Shown here piece by piece: positions 24,825 through 32,462 of a DNA stretch of 64,000 bases (within the stretch, counting starts at the first letter, position 1; each line of letters starts with the position of its first letter). This stretch comes from Amycolatopsis sp. EV170708-02-1. Its GTDB lineage: Bacteria; Actinomycetota; Actinomycetes; Mycobacteriales; Pseudonocardiaceae. The stretch is taken from assembly GCF_022479115.1 (NCBI RefSeq), contig NZ_CP092497.1:7068001-7132000 (forward strand), given 5' to 3'. A program made the position numbers and the translations under genes. The notes beneath the pieces were generated by a model. The model was not told the DNA's origin. It saw only the letters and a program-made list of their open reading frames with translations, and made no database searches.

Positions 24825-24880
24825 CACGTCTCGTGAGTGGTAAGGACGGTTAGAACCGTCCTTACCACTCACGAGACGTG
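24825..24880. terminator. 27-base-pair perfect hairpin, member of the CGTGAGTGG family
   Basis: Arms 24825-24851 and 24854-24880 are exact reverse complements with only AG between them. It separates the convergent hydratase and WYL regulator genes and overlaps the latter's stop codon. The same core (GTGAGTGG ... AGGACGG) recurs at 61763-61810 and, split by an insertion sequence, at 47871-47902 plus 49214-49245. Confidence 0.9.
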
Positions 24881-25813
24881 ACCGGCCGCACCGAGCAACC
24901 GCTCGGCCAGCACCCGGCACCGCTCCCCCAATTCCGCCGGCTCGATCACCTTGAAAGCATGACCCAGCACCACCACGTGCATCAGCAGGAAATCGAGGTC
25001 CCCCGCCCCGCTCAACACCTCGCACCGCGAACGCCCGAGATCCCGCACTACCGCCGCCGACGCCGGGATCTGCGAACGCACCACCGGAGCGGGCGCGTGC
25101 ACGAGGAAACGCGCCTGGTGCCGGTAGACCCGGCTGGCGATGTTCTCCTGCACATACGCCGCCGCGTCGGGCGCCGGGCGCGGGCGGAAACGCCACGAAC
25201 GCGCGGAAACCTCGGTCATCTTGTCGACGCGGAAGGTGCGCCAGTCGTCGCGGTCGAGGTCGTAGGCGAGCAGGTACCAGCGCCGTCCCGAGGCCACCAA
25301 GCGGTACGGCTCGACCCGCCGCGGCGCGGAACCCGAAGACGGATACTCGAAGCCCACCTCGACCTCGTCGCGGCACGCACGGGCGAGGGTCATGAGCACG
25401 TCGGGGTCGATCGGCGCGCGGCTTCCGTCGAAGGCGACCACCGAGCCGGACAGCGCGCTCACCTCGTGCCGCAGCCTGGTCGGCAGCACCCGGTCGAGTT
25501 TCGTCAGCGCCCGCAGCGCGGCTTCCCCGTTGCCCGCGCCGGCGAGCAGCGACACCGCGGTGGCGATCGCCTCCTCGTCGTCCAGCAGCAACGGCGGCAT
25601 GTCGTGGCCTGGCCCCAGCTGGTAGCCGCCGCCGACGCCGTTGCTGGCCTGCACCGGATACCCGAGCGCGCGCAGGCGCTCGACGTCGCGCCGGATCGTG
25701 CGAGGGGTGACGCCGAGCCGTTCGCCGAGCTCCGGGCCGGTCCACACCGCGCGCTGCTGCAACAGCCCGAGCAGCGTGAGCACCCGCTCGGTGGTCCCGC
25801 GCTCGTCCTCCAT
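24869..25813 (-). CDS. HTH-WYL domain transcriptional regulator (YafY type)
   Basis: A 314-residue regulator with an N-terminal winged helix (TTERVLTLLGLLQQRAVWTGPELGERLGVTPRTIRRDVERLRALGYPV) and a WYL sensor domain containing RWYLLAYDLDRDDWRTFRVDKM, followed by the WCX extension. Such proteins sense small ligands or nucleic acid fragments. ATG at 25813; an upstream in-frame codon at 25861 would cover the operator. A perfect inverted repeat lies in the 62-base divergent region with the VOC gene, so it likely regulates that gene and itself. The stop codon lies inside the long hairpin. Confidence 0.9.
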   Translation of the reverse strand: MEDERGTTERVLTLLGLLQQRAVWTGPELGERLGVTPRTIRRDVERLRALGYPVQASNGVGGGYQLGPGHDMPPLLLDDEEAIATAVSLLAGAGNGEAALRALTKLDRVLPTRLRHEVSALSGSVVAFDGSRAPIDPDVLMTLARACRDEVEVGFEYPSSGSAPRRVEPYRLVASGRRWYLLAYDLDRDDWRTFRVDKMTEVSARSWRFRPRPAPDAAAYVQENIASRVYRHQARFLVHAPAPVVRSQIPASAAVVRDLGRSRCEVLSGAGDLDFLLMHVVVLGHAFKVIEPAELGERCRVLAERLLGAAGHVS

Positions 25814-25833
25814 GTCACCCACTCTGCCAGAGA

Positions 25834-25856
25834 TAGCGGACCGATCCTGTCCGCTA
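25834..25856. promoter_or_regulatory. Operator-like inverted repeat between WYL regulator and VOC gene
   Basis: TAGCGGAC and GTCCGCTA are exact inverted repeats around seven bases (25834-25841 and 25849-25856), midway between the two divergent starts. Probable binding site of the WYL regulator. Confidence 0.65.
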
Positions 25857-25875
25857 GGCATGTCAGAGTGATCCC

Positions 25876-26346
25876 ATGAACCGCAAGAGCCGCGAATTCC
25901 AGGTCAGCTTCGACGCCCTCGACCCGAAGGCCCTGTCCACCTTCTGGCGTGACGCCCTGGGCTACGTCCACCCCGGCCCTCCTGGGGTCGAGGTGCCCGA
26001 GGGCACCGACCCGCTGGACGCGTGGGACGAGTTCCTCGAACGGGTCGGCGTGCCCGTGGATCAGCGCAACACCCGCTCGGCCCTCGAAGACCCGGACGGC
26101 GAAGGGCCCAGGATCTTCTTCCAGCAGGTCCCGGAGGACAAGATCGCGAAGAACCGCGTACACCTCGACATCCGCGCCGCTCCCGGCCTGCAGGGCGACG
26201 AGCGCATGGCGGCGCTCGAAGCCGAATGCGACCGTCTCGTCGCCCTCGGGGCGAAGCGGGTTCAGCGCTTCGAGCCCGAGCAGCCGTTGAGCCTCGGCTT
26301 CATCGTGATGAACGACCCGGAGGGCAACGAATTCTGCCTAGACTGA
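25876..26346 (+). CDS. VOC family protein (glyoxalase/bleomycin-resistance fold)
   Basis: A 156-residue vicinal-oxygen-chelate protein made of two beta-alpha-beta-beta-beta modules: FQVSFDALDPKALSTFWRDALGY in the first and RVHLDIRA ... LGFIVMNDPEGNEFCLD in the second, with metal-ligand-like His and Glu. Such proteins act as glyoxalases, dioxygenases or drug-binding proteins; the exact function cannot be assigned. It is divergent from the WYL regulator and overlaps the convergent SMP-30 gene by nine bases at the 3' end. Confidence 0.88.
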   Translation: MNRKSREFQVSFDALDPKALSTFWRDALGYVHPGPPGVEVPEGTDPLDAWDEFLERVGVPVDQRNTRSALEDPDGEGPRIFFQQVPEDKIAKNRVHLDIRAAPGLQGDERMAALEAECDRLVALGAKRVQRFEPEQPLSLGFIVMNDPEGNEFCLD

Positions 26347-27255
26347 GGTGACGGCGATCGCGTTGTCCTCCAGGGAGCCGAAGTAGAGCTTCCCGGCCCG
26401 CTCGCGAACGCCGACGAGCACATGGAACCCGTCGATCGCCCCGCGTAGTTCGTGGACCTGCTTCCCGTCCGGAGCCACCGCGCGCACCCCGCATTCCCGC
26501 GCGGGAGCGGGCTGCAGCGCGGTCGGCAACGCCCGGACACCGGCCCGCAGCGGCGCGGGGAGCTTCTGCACCAAGGAAAGCGCGGGCACCTTCGGGCTCG
26601 CCACGGTGATCCAGATCAGCCCGTCGCTGCCGGTCGAGATGTTGTCGGGATAGCCCCACAGATCGTCGACGAGGTAGTCCCGCGTGCCCGCCTTGTCGCC
26701 CGTGAGCCACACGCGCGCGACCCGGCAGGCACCGGTCTCGGCGACGGCCACAAAGGACTCGTCGGGCGGGAGCGCGACGCCGTTGGCGAACTGGAAACCG
26801 TCCGCGAGCTGCTCGATCTTCCCGTCCGGCGTCCGCCGCAGCAGCCGTCCGCCGCCGGTCTGCTCGATCAGGTCGTCCCGCCATTTCTCGATGCCGAAGC
26901 GGCGCGACGAGTCGGTGAAGTACACCGTGCCGTCGGAGGCGACGGCGGCGTTGTTGCAGAACACGAAGTCGAGGCCCACCGCCGAAGTCGCCAAGGTGGT
27001 CACGGGGCCGCCCGCGAGCGGCATGGTGAGCAGACCGGCCTTGGCGTCGCAGATCAGGAGGTCTTCGCCGTAGAACTCCAGTCCCAGGGGGCGGCCGCCG
27101 GTGTCGCCGAGGACGTCGATCCGCTTGCCGTCCGGCGTGACGCGCAGGATCCGCCCGTCGTCGACGCCGGTGTAGATCCGCCCCTGGTCGTCGACCACGA
27201 CGTCCTCGGGACCGTGCCCGTTGACCGGGATGACCGTGACCTCGCCGAACGCCAT
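26338..27255 (-). CDS. SMP-30/gluconolactonase/strictosidine-synthase-like protein
   Basis: A 305-residue six-bladed beta-propeller. Recognisable segments are GPEDVVVDDQGRIYTGVDDGRI, RPLGLEFYGEDLLICDAKAGLL, VYFTDSSRRFGIEKW, FANGVALPPDESFVAVAETG and DLWGYPDNISTGSDGLIWI; these loops carry the metal-binding Glu, Asn and Asp of lactonases. Strictosidine synthase-like spacing suggests hydrolysis of a lactone or ester rather than a Pictet-Spengler reaction. ATG at 27255; a start 13 codons upstream lies inside the adjacent inverted-repeat element and is rejected. Confidence 0.88.
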   Translation of the reverse strand: MAFGEVTVIPVNGHGPEDVVVDDQGRIYTGVDDGRILRVTPDGKRIDVLGDTGGRPLGLEFYGEDLLICDAKAGLLTMPLAGGPVTTLATSAVGLDFVFCNNAAVASDGTVYFTDSSRRFGIEKWRDDLIEQTGGGRLLRRTPDGKIEQLADGFQFANGVALPPDESFVAVAETGACRVARVWLTGDKAGTRDYLVDDLWGYPDNISTGSDGLIWITVASPKVPALSLVQKLPAPLRAGVRALPTALQPAPARECGVRAVAPDGKQVHELRGAIDGFHVLVGVRERAGKLYFGSLEDNAIAVTSV

Positions 27256-27265
27256 CGCGTGTCTC

Positions 27266-27432
27266 CTAGTGTCGCGCACCGGAATGCGGTGCATGAGTCG
27301 GTGGATTCAGGTTTCCGCTGGCGGTGTTGCCGGTTCGTCCTCGTACCGGGTTGTACTCGGGCGGACCGGCAACGCCGCCAGCGGGAAGCTGGGCCGCCGA
27401 ATCATGTGCCGCATTCCGGTGCGGGACACTAG
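27266..27432. repeat. 167-base inverted-repeat element (MITE-like)
   Basis: Arms of about 70 bases are imperfect inverted copies: outer CTAGTGTC...GACACTAG, then GCACCGGAATGCGG and its complement, then CCGCTGGCGG...CCGCCAGCGG, around a 25-base centre. The left end begins 11 bases upstream of the SMP-30 start and the right end supplies the stop codon of the histidine phosphatase gene. It has no coding potential. A small non-autonomous transposable element or a large RNA hairpin are both possible. Confidence 0.8.
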
Positions 27433-28085
27433 CGATAAGTGAGTAGTTCCGCGGCTTCCGCCTCGAAATGCGGATGTTCGTTGAACGACAACAAGGTCAC
27501 CCCGCCGCGGCCGGACACCAGTTTGGTGATGCCCGCGTTCACGGTGACCCGGTTCAATTTCAGCAGCCCCGCCTCCGGCGTGCCCATGAGCGCGCCGCAG
27601 ACCGTCGCGATCACGCCACCGGAGCTGAAGACGACGGCGTGTTCGCCCTTGGCCAGCGACGCCACGACATCGGCCAGCGCGCCCTTGACCCGGTCCAGGA
27701 ACTGCGGCCAGGTCTCGGCGCACGGACCCGAAGCACCCGCCGTGACCCAAGCGTTGAGCGCACCGTCCAGCGCGGCCTGATACGCCCGCGAATCGGTCTG
27801 CTGGACACCGGCGGCGTGATGCTTCGCGATGTCGACGTGGTCGTACTCGTTCCAGCGCTCGTCCTCGACGACGGCTATCCCGGAGCCGAGCACCTTCAAC
27901 GCCGTCGCGGCCGTGTCCCGTTGGCGGGCAAGGGAACCCGCCCGCGCCTGGGTGAACTCGACGCCCCGCCGGAGCAGTTCCTCACCGACCACAGTGGACT
28001 GTTCGAAGCCGCGCGGCGAGAGCTGGTCGTAGTTCTCCGCGCCGAACGACGCCTGCCCGTGCCGGACCAGGTAGATCGCGCCCAT
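27429..28085 (-). CDS. Histidine phosphatase family protein
   Basis: A 218-residue phosphoglycerate-mutase-like phosphatase with the catalytic RHG motif (YLVRHGQASFG) near the N-terminus and the second His in EHAVVFSSGGVIATV. It should hydrolyse a small phosphate ester through a phosphohistidine. It is the last of three coupled leftward genes; the ATG overlaps the phosphotransferase stop (TGATG), with an alternative GTG one codon earlier. The TAG stop lies in the end of the inverted-repeat element. Substrate unknown, possibly the phosphate product of the upstream kinase-fold protein. Confidence 0.9.
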   Translation of the reverse strand: MGAIYLVRHGQASFGAENYDQLSPRGFEQSTVVGEELLRRGVEFTQARAGSLARQRDTAATALKVLGSGIAVVEDERWNEYDHVDIAKHHAAGVQQTDSRAYQAALDGALNAWVTAGASGPCAETWPQFLDRVKGALADVVASLAKGEHAVVFSSGGVIATVCGALMGTPEAGLLKLNRVTVNAGITKLVSGRGGVTLLSFNEHPHFEAEAAELLTYR

Positions 28086-29149
28086 CACGCGTGCCCTTTC
28101 GCGATGATCCGGCGGCAGCGGCCGTCGAGGTACCCGACGAACTGCCAGAGGTCCTTCAGCGCCGGATTGGCCGTCTGCCCCGCGTGGTAGCGGTAGTAGA
28201 TCTGCTGGATCACCACCGCGAGCCGGAACAGGCCGTACACCTCGTAGAACGTCCAGTCCCCGATTTCGAGACCGGACCGCTCCGCGTACCGCCGCACGAA
28301 TTCCTCGCGCGTGTACATCCCCGGCAGGTGCGTCGGCTGACGGCGGCTGAGCTTCATGACGTCGTCATCGTCGTCCTGCACCCAGTACGCCAGGGTGCTG
28401 CCCAGTTCCATCAGCGGATCGCCGAGGGTGGCCATCTCCCAGTCGAGGACTCCGACGATCCGCAGCTCGTCGTCGAGCACCAGGTTGTCGAGCCGGTAGT
28501 CGTTGTGGATCAGGCAGATCTTGACCTCGGACGGCTGATTGTCCTTCAGCCACGCCATCACCTCGGCGCAGTCCGGGACGTTCTCCGTACGCGCCTTGAG
28601 GAATCGCTCCGACCAGCCGCGCACCTGGCGTTCGACGTAGCCGGCGCCCTTGCCGAGATCGGCCAGCCCGGCGGCCTCGACGTCGACGGCGTGCAGCTCG
28701 ACCAGCCGGTCGACGACCTTGCCGCACAGTTCGCGCGCGCCCGCCGGCGACAGGTCGAAACCGGCGGGCAGATCTCCGCGCAGGATCAGGCCTTCGAGCC
28801 GCTCCATCACGTAGAAGTCGCCGCCGAGCACGCCTTCGTCGTCGCAGAAGGCGAGAACCTCGGGTACGTAAGGGAAGACCGGCCGTAACCCTTGCTGCAC
28901 CCGGAACTCGCGGCGCATGTCGTGCGCGGACGCGGCCTTGTGCCCCAGCGGCGGGCGCCGCAGGATCAGCTCGCGATCCGGATAGGTCAGCAGATACGTG
29001 AGATTCGAGGCGCCGCCGGGGAACTGGCGGACCCCGGGCGGCGCGTCGCCGAGCCCGGGCACCCGTGCGGCCAGCCAGGCGTGCACCGCGGCGGGGTCGA
29101 ACGAGTCCTCACCGCGTACCTCGACGGTCTTGTCCGCGGCGACCGTCAT
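28085..29149 (-). CDS. Phosphotransferase family protein (APH/ACAD10-like)
   Basis: A 354-residue aminoglycoside-phosphotransferase-fold protein of the type linked with acyl-CoA dehydrogenases. It has the nucleotide-binding GGASNLTYLLTYPDRELILRRPP, catalytic loop LIHNDYRLDNLVLDD (HxDxxxxN) and metal Asp in VLDWEMATLGDPLMELG. Members probably phosphorylate hydroxyacyl compounds or act in lipid breakdown rather than confer resistance. The ATG overlaps the SDR stop (ATGA), and the stop is shared with the histidine phosphatase start, so the three genes form a coupled operon. Confidence 0.9.
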   Translation of the reverse strand: MTVAADKTVEVRGEDSFDPAAVHAWLAARVPGLGDAPPGVRQFPGGASNLTYLLTYPDRELILRRPPLGHKAASAHDMRREFRVQQGLRPVFPYVPEVLAFCDDEGVLGGDFYVMERLEGLILRGDLPAGFDLSPAGARELCGKVVDRLVELHAVDVEAAGLADLGKGAGYVERQVRGWSERFLKARTENVPDCAEVMAWLKDNQPSEVKICLIHNDYRLDNLVLDDELRIVGVLDWEMATLGDPLMELGSTLAYWVQDDDDDVMKLSRRQPTHLPGMYTREEFVRRYAERSGLEIGDWTFYEVYGLFRLAVVIQQIYYRYHAGQTANPALKDLWQFVGYLDGRCRRIIAKGHA

Positions 29150-29898
29150 CCGAACTTCTTCAGCAACGGCGCCGGGACGAACGGGAAGAGCTTCGAAAGC
29201 ACGCTCCACGGCCACGTCGGCACGAACGCCTTCGCCGTCTCGGATTCGATCGCCTTCACCAGCGCCTGCGCGCCGGGCTCCGCCCTGACCGCGCCCGGGA
29301 GCTTCGAGATGTCTTCGTTCATCTCCGATTCGATGAACCCGGGGTGCAGCGTGGTGACCTTGATCGGGGTCTTCAGCAGCTCGATCCGGGTGCCCTCGGC
29401 GAACGACGAGATACCCGCCTTCGAGGCGGCGTACGCGGTGGCGTTGCCGGGCACACCGCGAAGCGCGAGGAACGAGGACACGACCACGAGGTGGCCGTCC
29501 TTCTGCTTGCGGAAGATGCCGACGGCGGCCTCGATCTGGGCGGCCGCGGCGAGGAAGTTCGTCTGGAGGGTCTCGCGGTTGGCGTCGAAGCGGCCGGTGC
29601 CGATCTTCTGGCCTTTGCCGAGCCCCGCGTTCACGATCACACGATCGAGGGAGCCCAGCTCCTCGCGGAACTCCTCGAAGACGGCGAAGACCTGGTCGTG
29701 GTCGTTCACGTCGAGCTTCCGGGTGACCACGGTGATGCCGGGGTACGCCTTCTTGAGCTCCGCGGCGAGGGCTTCGAGCCGGTCGACACGGCGGGCGGCC
29801 AACGCCAGGTTGCGGCCTCTCGCGGCGTACTGCCTGGCCATTCCTTCGCCGAGTCCGGAGCTCGCCCCGGTGATCAGGATGTTCTTCCGCAGGACCAT
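29146..29898 (-). CDS. SDR family oxidoreductase
   Basis: A 250-residue short-chain dehydrogenase: TGASSGLGEGMARQYAARG at the N-terminus, NAG, Ser in VVSSFLALRG and YAASK. The C-terminus (WPWSVLSKLFPFVPAPLLKKFG) is hydrophobic and basic, suggesting a membrane-surface location. Homologues with this end are often called SDR proteins of lipid metabolism. First gene of the operon with the phosphotransferase and histidine phosphatase. ATG at 29898; a perfect terminator hairpin from the upstream subtilisin gene lies just before. Confidence 0.9.
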   Translation of the reverse strand: MVLRKNILITGASSGLGEGMARQYAARGRNLALAARRVDRLEALAAELKKAYPGITVVTRKLDVNDHDQVFAVFEEFREELGSLDRVIVNAGLGKGQKIGTGRFDANRETLQTNFLAAAAQIEAAVGIFRKQKDGHLVVVSSFLALRGVPGNATAYAASKAGISSFAEGTRIELLKTPIKVTTLHPGFIESEMNEDISKLPGAVRAEPGAQALVKAIESETAKAFVPTWPWSVLSKLFPFVPAPLLKKFG

Positions 29899-29949
29899 GG
29901 GCAGGAGCTTACCCGTTGGTAACAAGTCTGGGATCCCCTTGGACACGGC

Positions 29950-29984
29950 GCTGCCCCCGGCGCCTGGAGTTCGCCGGGGGCAGC
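29950..29984. terminator. Terminator hairpin after the subtilisin gene
   Basis: GCTGCCCCCGGCG (29950-29962) pairs perfectly with 29972-29984 across a nine-base loop. It lies 16 bases past the subtilisin stop, read leftward, and upstream of the SDR operon. Confidence 0.85.
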
Positions 29985-29999
29985 TTGTCCGCAAGGGTC

Positions 30000-31250
30000 T
30001 TACTTGACCTGGAGCAGCTTGTTCGCCGTTCCACCGGTCGGGTTGCTGATCTTGCCGTCCGCGGCGGCACCGACCAGGCCTTCGGCGACCTGGGCCGGGG
30101 TGGCGTCAGGGTGCGCCGAGAGGTACAGCGCGGCGGCACCGGCGACGTGCGGCGCGGCCATCGAGGTACCGCTGATGGTGTTGGTGGCGTCGTCACCGGT
30201 CGCCCACGACGAGGTGATGTCGACACCCGGCGCGTACAGGTCGACCACCGAACCGTAGTTCGAGAAGCTGGCCTGCTTGTCGGTCTTGTCGCTGGCGGCC
30301 ACCGTGATGGCCTCCTTCACCCGGGCGGGCGAAGTGGTGCCGGCGTCGGAGGACTCGTTGCCCGCCGCGAGCGCGAAGGTCACGCCCTTGTCGATGGCGC
30401 CCTTGACCGCCGCGTCCAGCGCGTCGTCCGCGCCGCCGCCCAGGCTCATGTTGGCGACCGACGGGCCCTTGGCGTTTGCCGCGACCCAGTCGACACCGGC
30501 GACGACACCCTCGGTGGTGCCGCTGCCGTTGGCGTCCAGCACGCGGACGCCGACGATCTTGACGCCCTTGGCCAGGCCGTGGTCCGTGCCGCCGATGGTG
30601 CCGGCGACGTGCGTGCCGTGGCCGTGCTCGTCGTTGGGGGTGTCGTCGTTGTCGACGAAGTCCTTGCCGCCGGCCGCGCGGTCACCGAAGTCCTTGTGCG
30701 AGCCGCGGACACCGGTGTCGATGACGTAGGCGGTGACGTTGTCGGCCTTCGTCGGGTAGGTGTACTTGTTGTCGAGCGGAAGGTCCGCCTGGTCGACCCG
30801 GTCCAGGCCCCACGACGGCGGGTTGTCCTGGGTCTCGCTGATCTTGAACGTCTTGTTCTGGACGACGTACGCGACCTGCGGGTCGGCGGCGAGACGCTTC
30901 GCGGCGGCCTCGTCGGCCTTGATCGAGAAGCCGTTCAGCGCCGAGCCGAAGGTGCGGGACAGCGTGGTGCCGTACTGACCGGTGAGGCCCTGCGCCTTGG
31001 CGGCCACGTTCGCGGTGATCTCGCTCGCCGCGGCGACGCCCTGGCCGACCGCGGTGGGCTTGAGGACGACGATGTAGCTGCCGCCGACCGCGTTGGCCGC
31101 ACCGGCGCCGCGGATCTCGCCCTGCTGCTCGGCGTTGGCCGCACCCGCGCCGAACGTGGCGACCGCCGCGGTCACACCGGCGAGGGCGACTCCCGCCACG
31201 AGGCCGCTACGGGTCTTTCGGGACTTCAGGTTCTTCCGGGACTTGCTCAC
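30000..31250 (-). CDS. Secreted S8 family serine peptidase (subtilisin/proteinase K-like)
   Basis: A 416-residue preproprotease. A basic N-terminus and hydrophobic stretch end at ANA (residue 40), a signal peptide; residues about 57-137 form the I9 propeptide; the S8 domain follows with Asp178 (VIDTG), His211 (HGHGTHVAG), oxyanion Asn298 (AAGNESS) and Ser363 (GTSMAAPH). It should be exported, self-cleave its propeptide and act as an extracellular endoprotease. The long, AT-richer 261-base region upstream probably carries its promoter. No C-terminal P-domain is present. Confidence 0.95.
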   Translation of the reverse strand: MSKSRKNLKSRKTRSGLVAGVALAGVTAAVATFGAGAANAEQQGEIRGAGAANAVGGSYIVVLKPTAVGQGVAAASEITANVAAKAQGLTGQYGTTLSRTFGSALNGFSIKADEAAAKRLAADPQVAYVVQNKTFKISETQDNPPSWGLDRVDQADLPLDNKYTYPTKADNVTAYVIDTGVRGSHKDFGDRAAGGKDFVDNDDTPNDEHGHGTHVAGTIGGTDHGLAKGVKIVGVRVLDANGSGTTEGVVAGVDWVAANAKGPSVANMSLGGGADDALDAAVKGAIDKGVTFALAAGNESSDAGTTSPARVKEAITVAASDKTDKQASFSNYGSVVDLYAPGVDITSSWATGDDATNTISGTSMAAPHVAGAAALYLSAHPDATPAQVAEGLVGAAADGKISNPTGGTANKLLQVK

Positions 31251-31511
31251 TGGTTCCCTTCCTGCCGCGCCGTGCGGATCACCCGGGAGGATGATCGTTG
31301 TTAAGGGCCATGCAAGCCGGTGCGCAGGTGGCCGGGCAATGATTCACAGTTACCAGTACTAGGCCATCCGGAGTAACGACGCTCGTCCGGAAAGTCGTTT
31401 TCGCCTGGCAGAAGGCGCCCCTGAAGCGTTACCTCAGACTGTTAAAGTTATTCGTGTTGTTATCAACCGGGCGGTGTCAGGGAACGGCAGACGGGGGCGG
31501 TCGGGCAGCAT
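31251..31511. promoter_or_regulatory. Divergent intergenic region between subtilisin and HTH regulator genes
   Basis: These 261 bases hold no plausible gene. They are less GC-rich than the surroundings, especially 31437-31470 (GTTAAAGTTATTCGTGTTG), as expected for promoters. The subtilisin ribosome site AGGAAGGGAACC lies at its left edge. No clear operator was found. Confidence 0.4.
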
Positions 31512-32462
31512 ATGGTGGCGGGGAGCGCGGCGGACCGAGTGACCACGGACGATGAGGATCAACCGCGTACCGCGTTCGCCACCGCGTTGCGATCGGCCAT
31601 CGCCACGAGCGGCCTGAGTCTCGACCGTATCCAAGCCCGGCTGCTCGCGCGCGGCGCGTCGGTGAGCGTGACCGCGCTGAGTTACTGGCAATCGGGCAAA
31701 CGTCAGCCGGAACGGCAGAGTTCGCTGTCCGCGGTCCGCGTGCTCGAAGAGGTGCTGGCGATCCCCGCCGGTTCCCTGCTCGGCCTGCTGCCGCCGCCAC
31801 GGCCGCGCGGGGCGTCGTCACGCCGCAGCCGGGCCACCACCGAGCAGCCGCTGACCTTCCCGCTCGAAGCGCTCCAGGCGCTGCTGGAGAAGGTCGGCGC
31901 GCCCAACGCGCTCGAACAACACCATCAGCTGAAACTCGTCGGCCTGCACGACCTGTGCGAGATCGCCGAGGACGGCGGGCAACGCGCGGTGACCGCGCGG
32001 GCGGTGTTCCAGGCCGGCGCGGACGGACAGGACCGCTGGCTGCTGGTCTACGCCCAGGGCGACCCGGAGGCCGGGCCGCCGGTGCTGAACACACTGCGCA
32101 ACTGCCACGTCGGCCGCGCCGAGGTCGACGACGAACACGGGCTCACGGTGGCCGAACTGCTCTTCGACCGGCCCATCGACCGCGGCGAGACCCACCTGAT
32201 CGAGTACTCGCTGACCAACCCCGGGCCGCCGTATCCGGAATGCCGGAACACGCATTACCGCGAGTTCCGGCGTCCCGTGCGCGAGTACCTGCTGGAGGTC
32301 CGGTTCGACCCGGAGTCCAGCCCGGCGAAGTGCTGGCAATATTCGCGCCAAGGCACCTCGCCGATGGACCGCAAGGAACTCAAACCGGACCAGGGCAACG
32401 GCGTCCACGCCGTCGCGCTCGACTTCGGCCCCGGCGTGTTCGGCATCGACTGGGAGTACTAG
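31512..32462 (+). CDS. Helix-turn-helix (XRE-type) domain-containing regulator
   Basis: A 316-residue protein with an N-terminal Cro/C1-like helix-turn-helix (FATALRSAIATSGLSLDRIQARLLARGASVSVTALSYWQSGKRQPERQSSLSAVRVLEEVLAIPAG), a proline/arginine linker, and a C-terminal domain of about 200 residues rich in beta-strands with no recognised family. The layout is common in actinomycetes. The start is uncertain: ATG 31512, or GTG 31539 nine codons later. It diverges from the subtilisin gene, which it may regulate, and its last four bases overlap the convergent acyl-CoA synthetase stop. Confidence 0.82.
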   Translation: MVAGSAADRVTTDDEDQPRTAFATALRSAIATSGLSLDRIQARLLARGASVSVTALSYWQSGKRQPERQSSLSAVRVLEEVLAIPAGSLLGLLPPPRPRGASSRRSRATTEQPLTFPLEALQALLEKVGAPNALEQHHQLKLVGLHDLCEIAEDGGQRAVTARAVFQAGADGQDRWLLVYAQGDPEAGPPVLNTLRNCHVGRAEVDDEHGLTVAELLFDRPIDRGETHLIEYSLTNPGPPYPECRNTHYREFRRPVREYLLEVRFDPESSPAKCWQYSRQGTSPMDRKELKPDQGNGVHAVALDFGPGVFGIDWEY

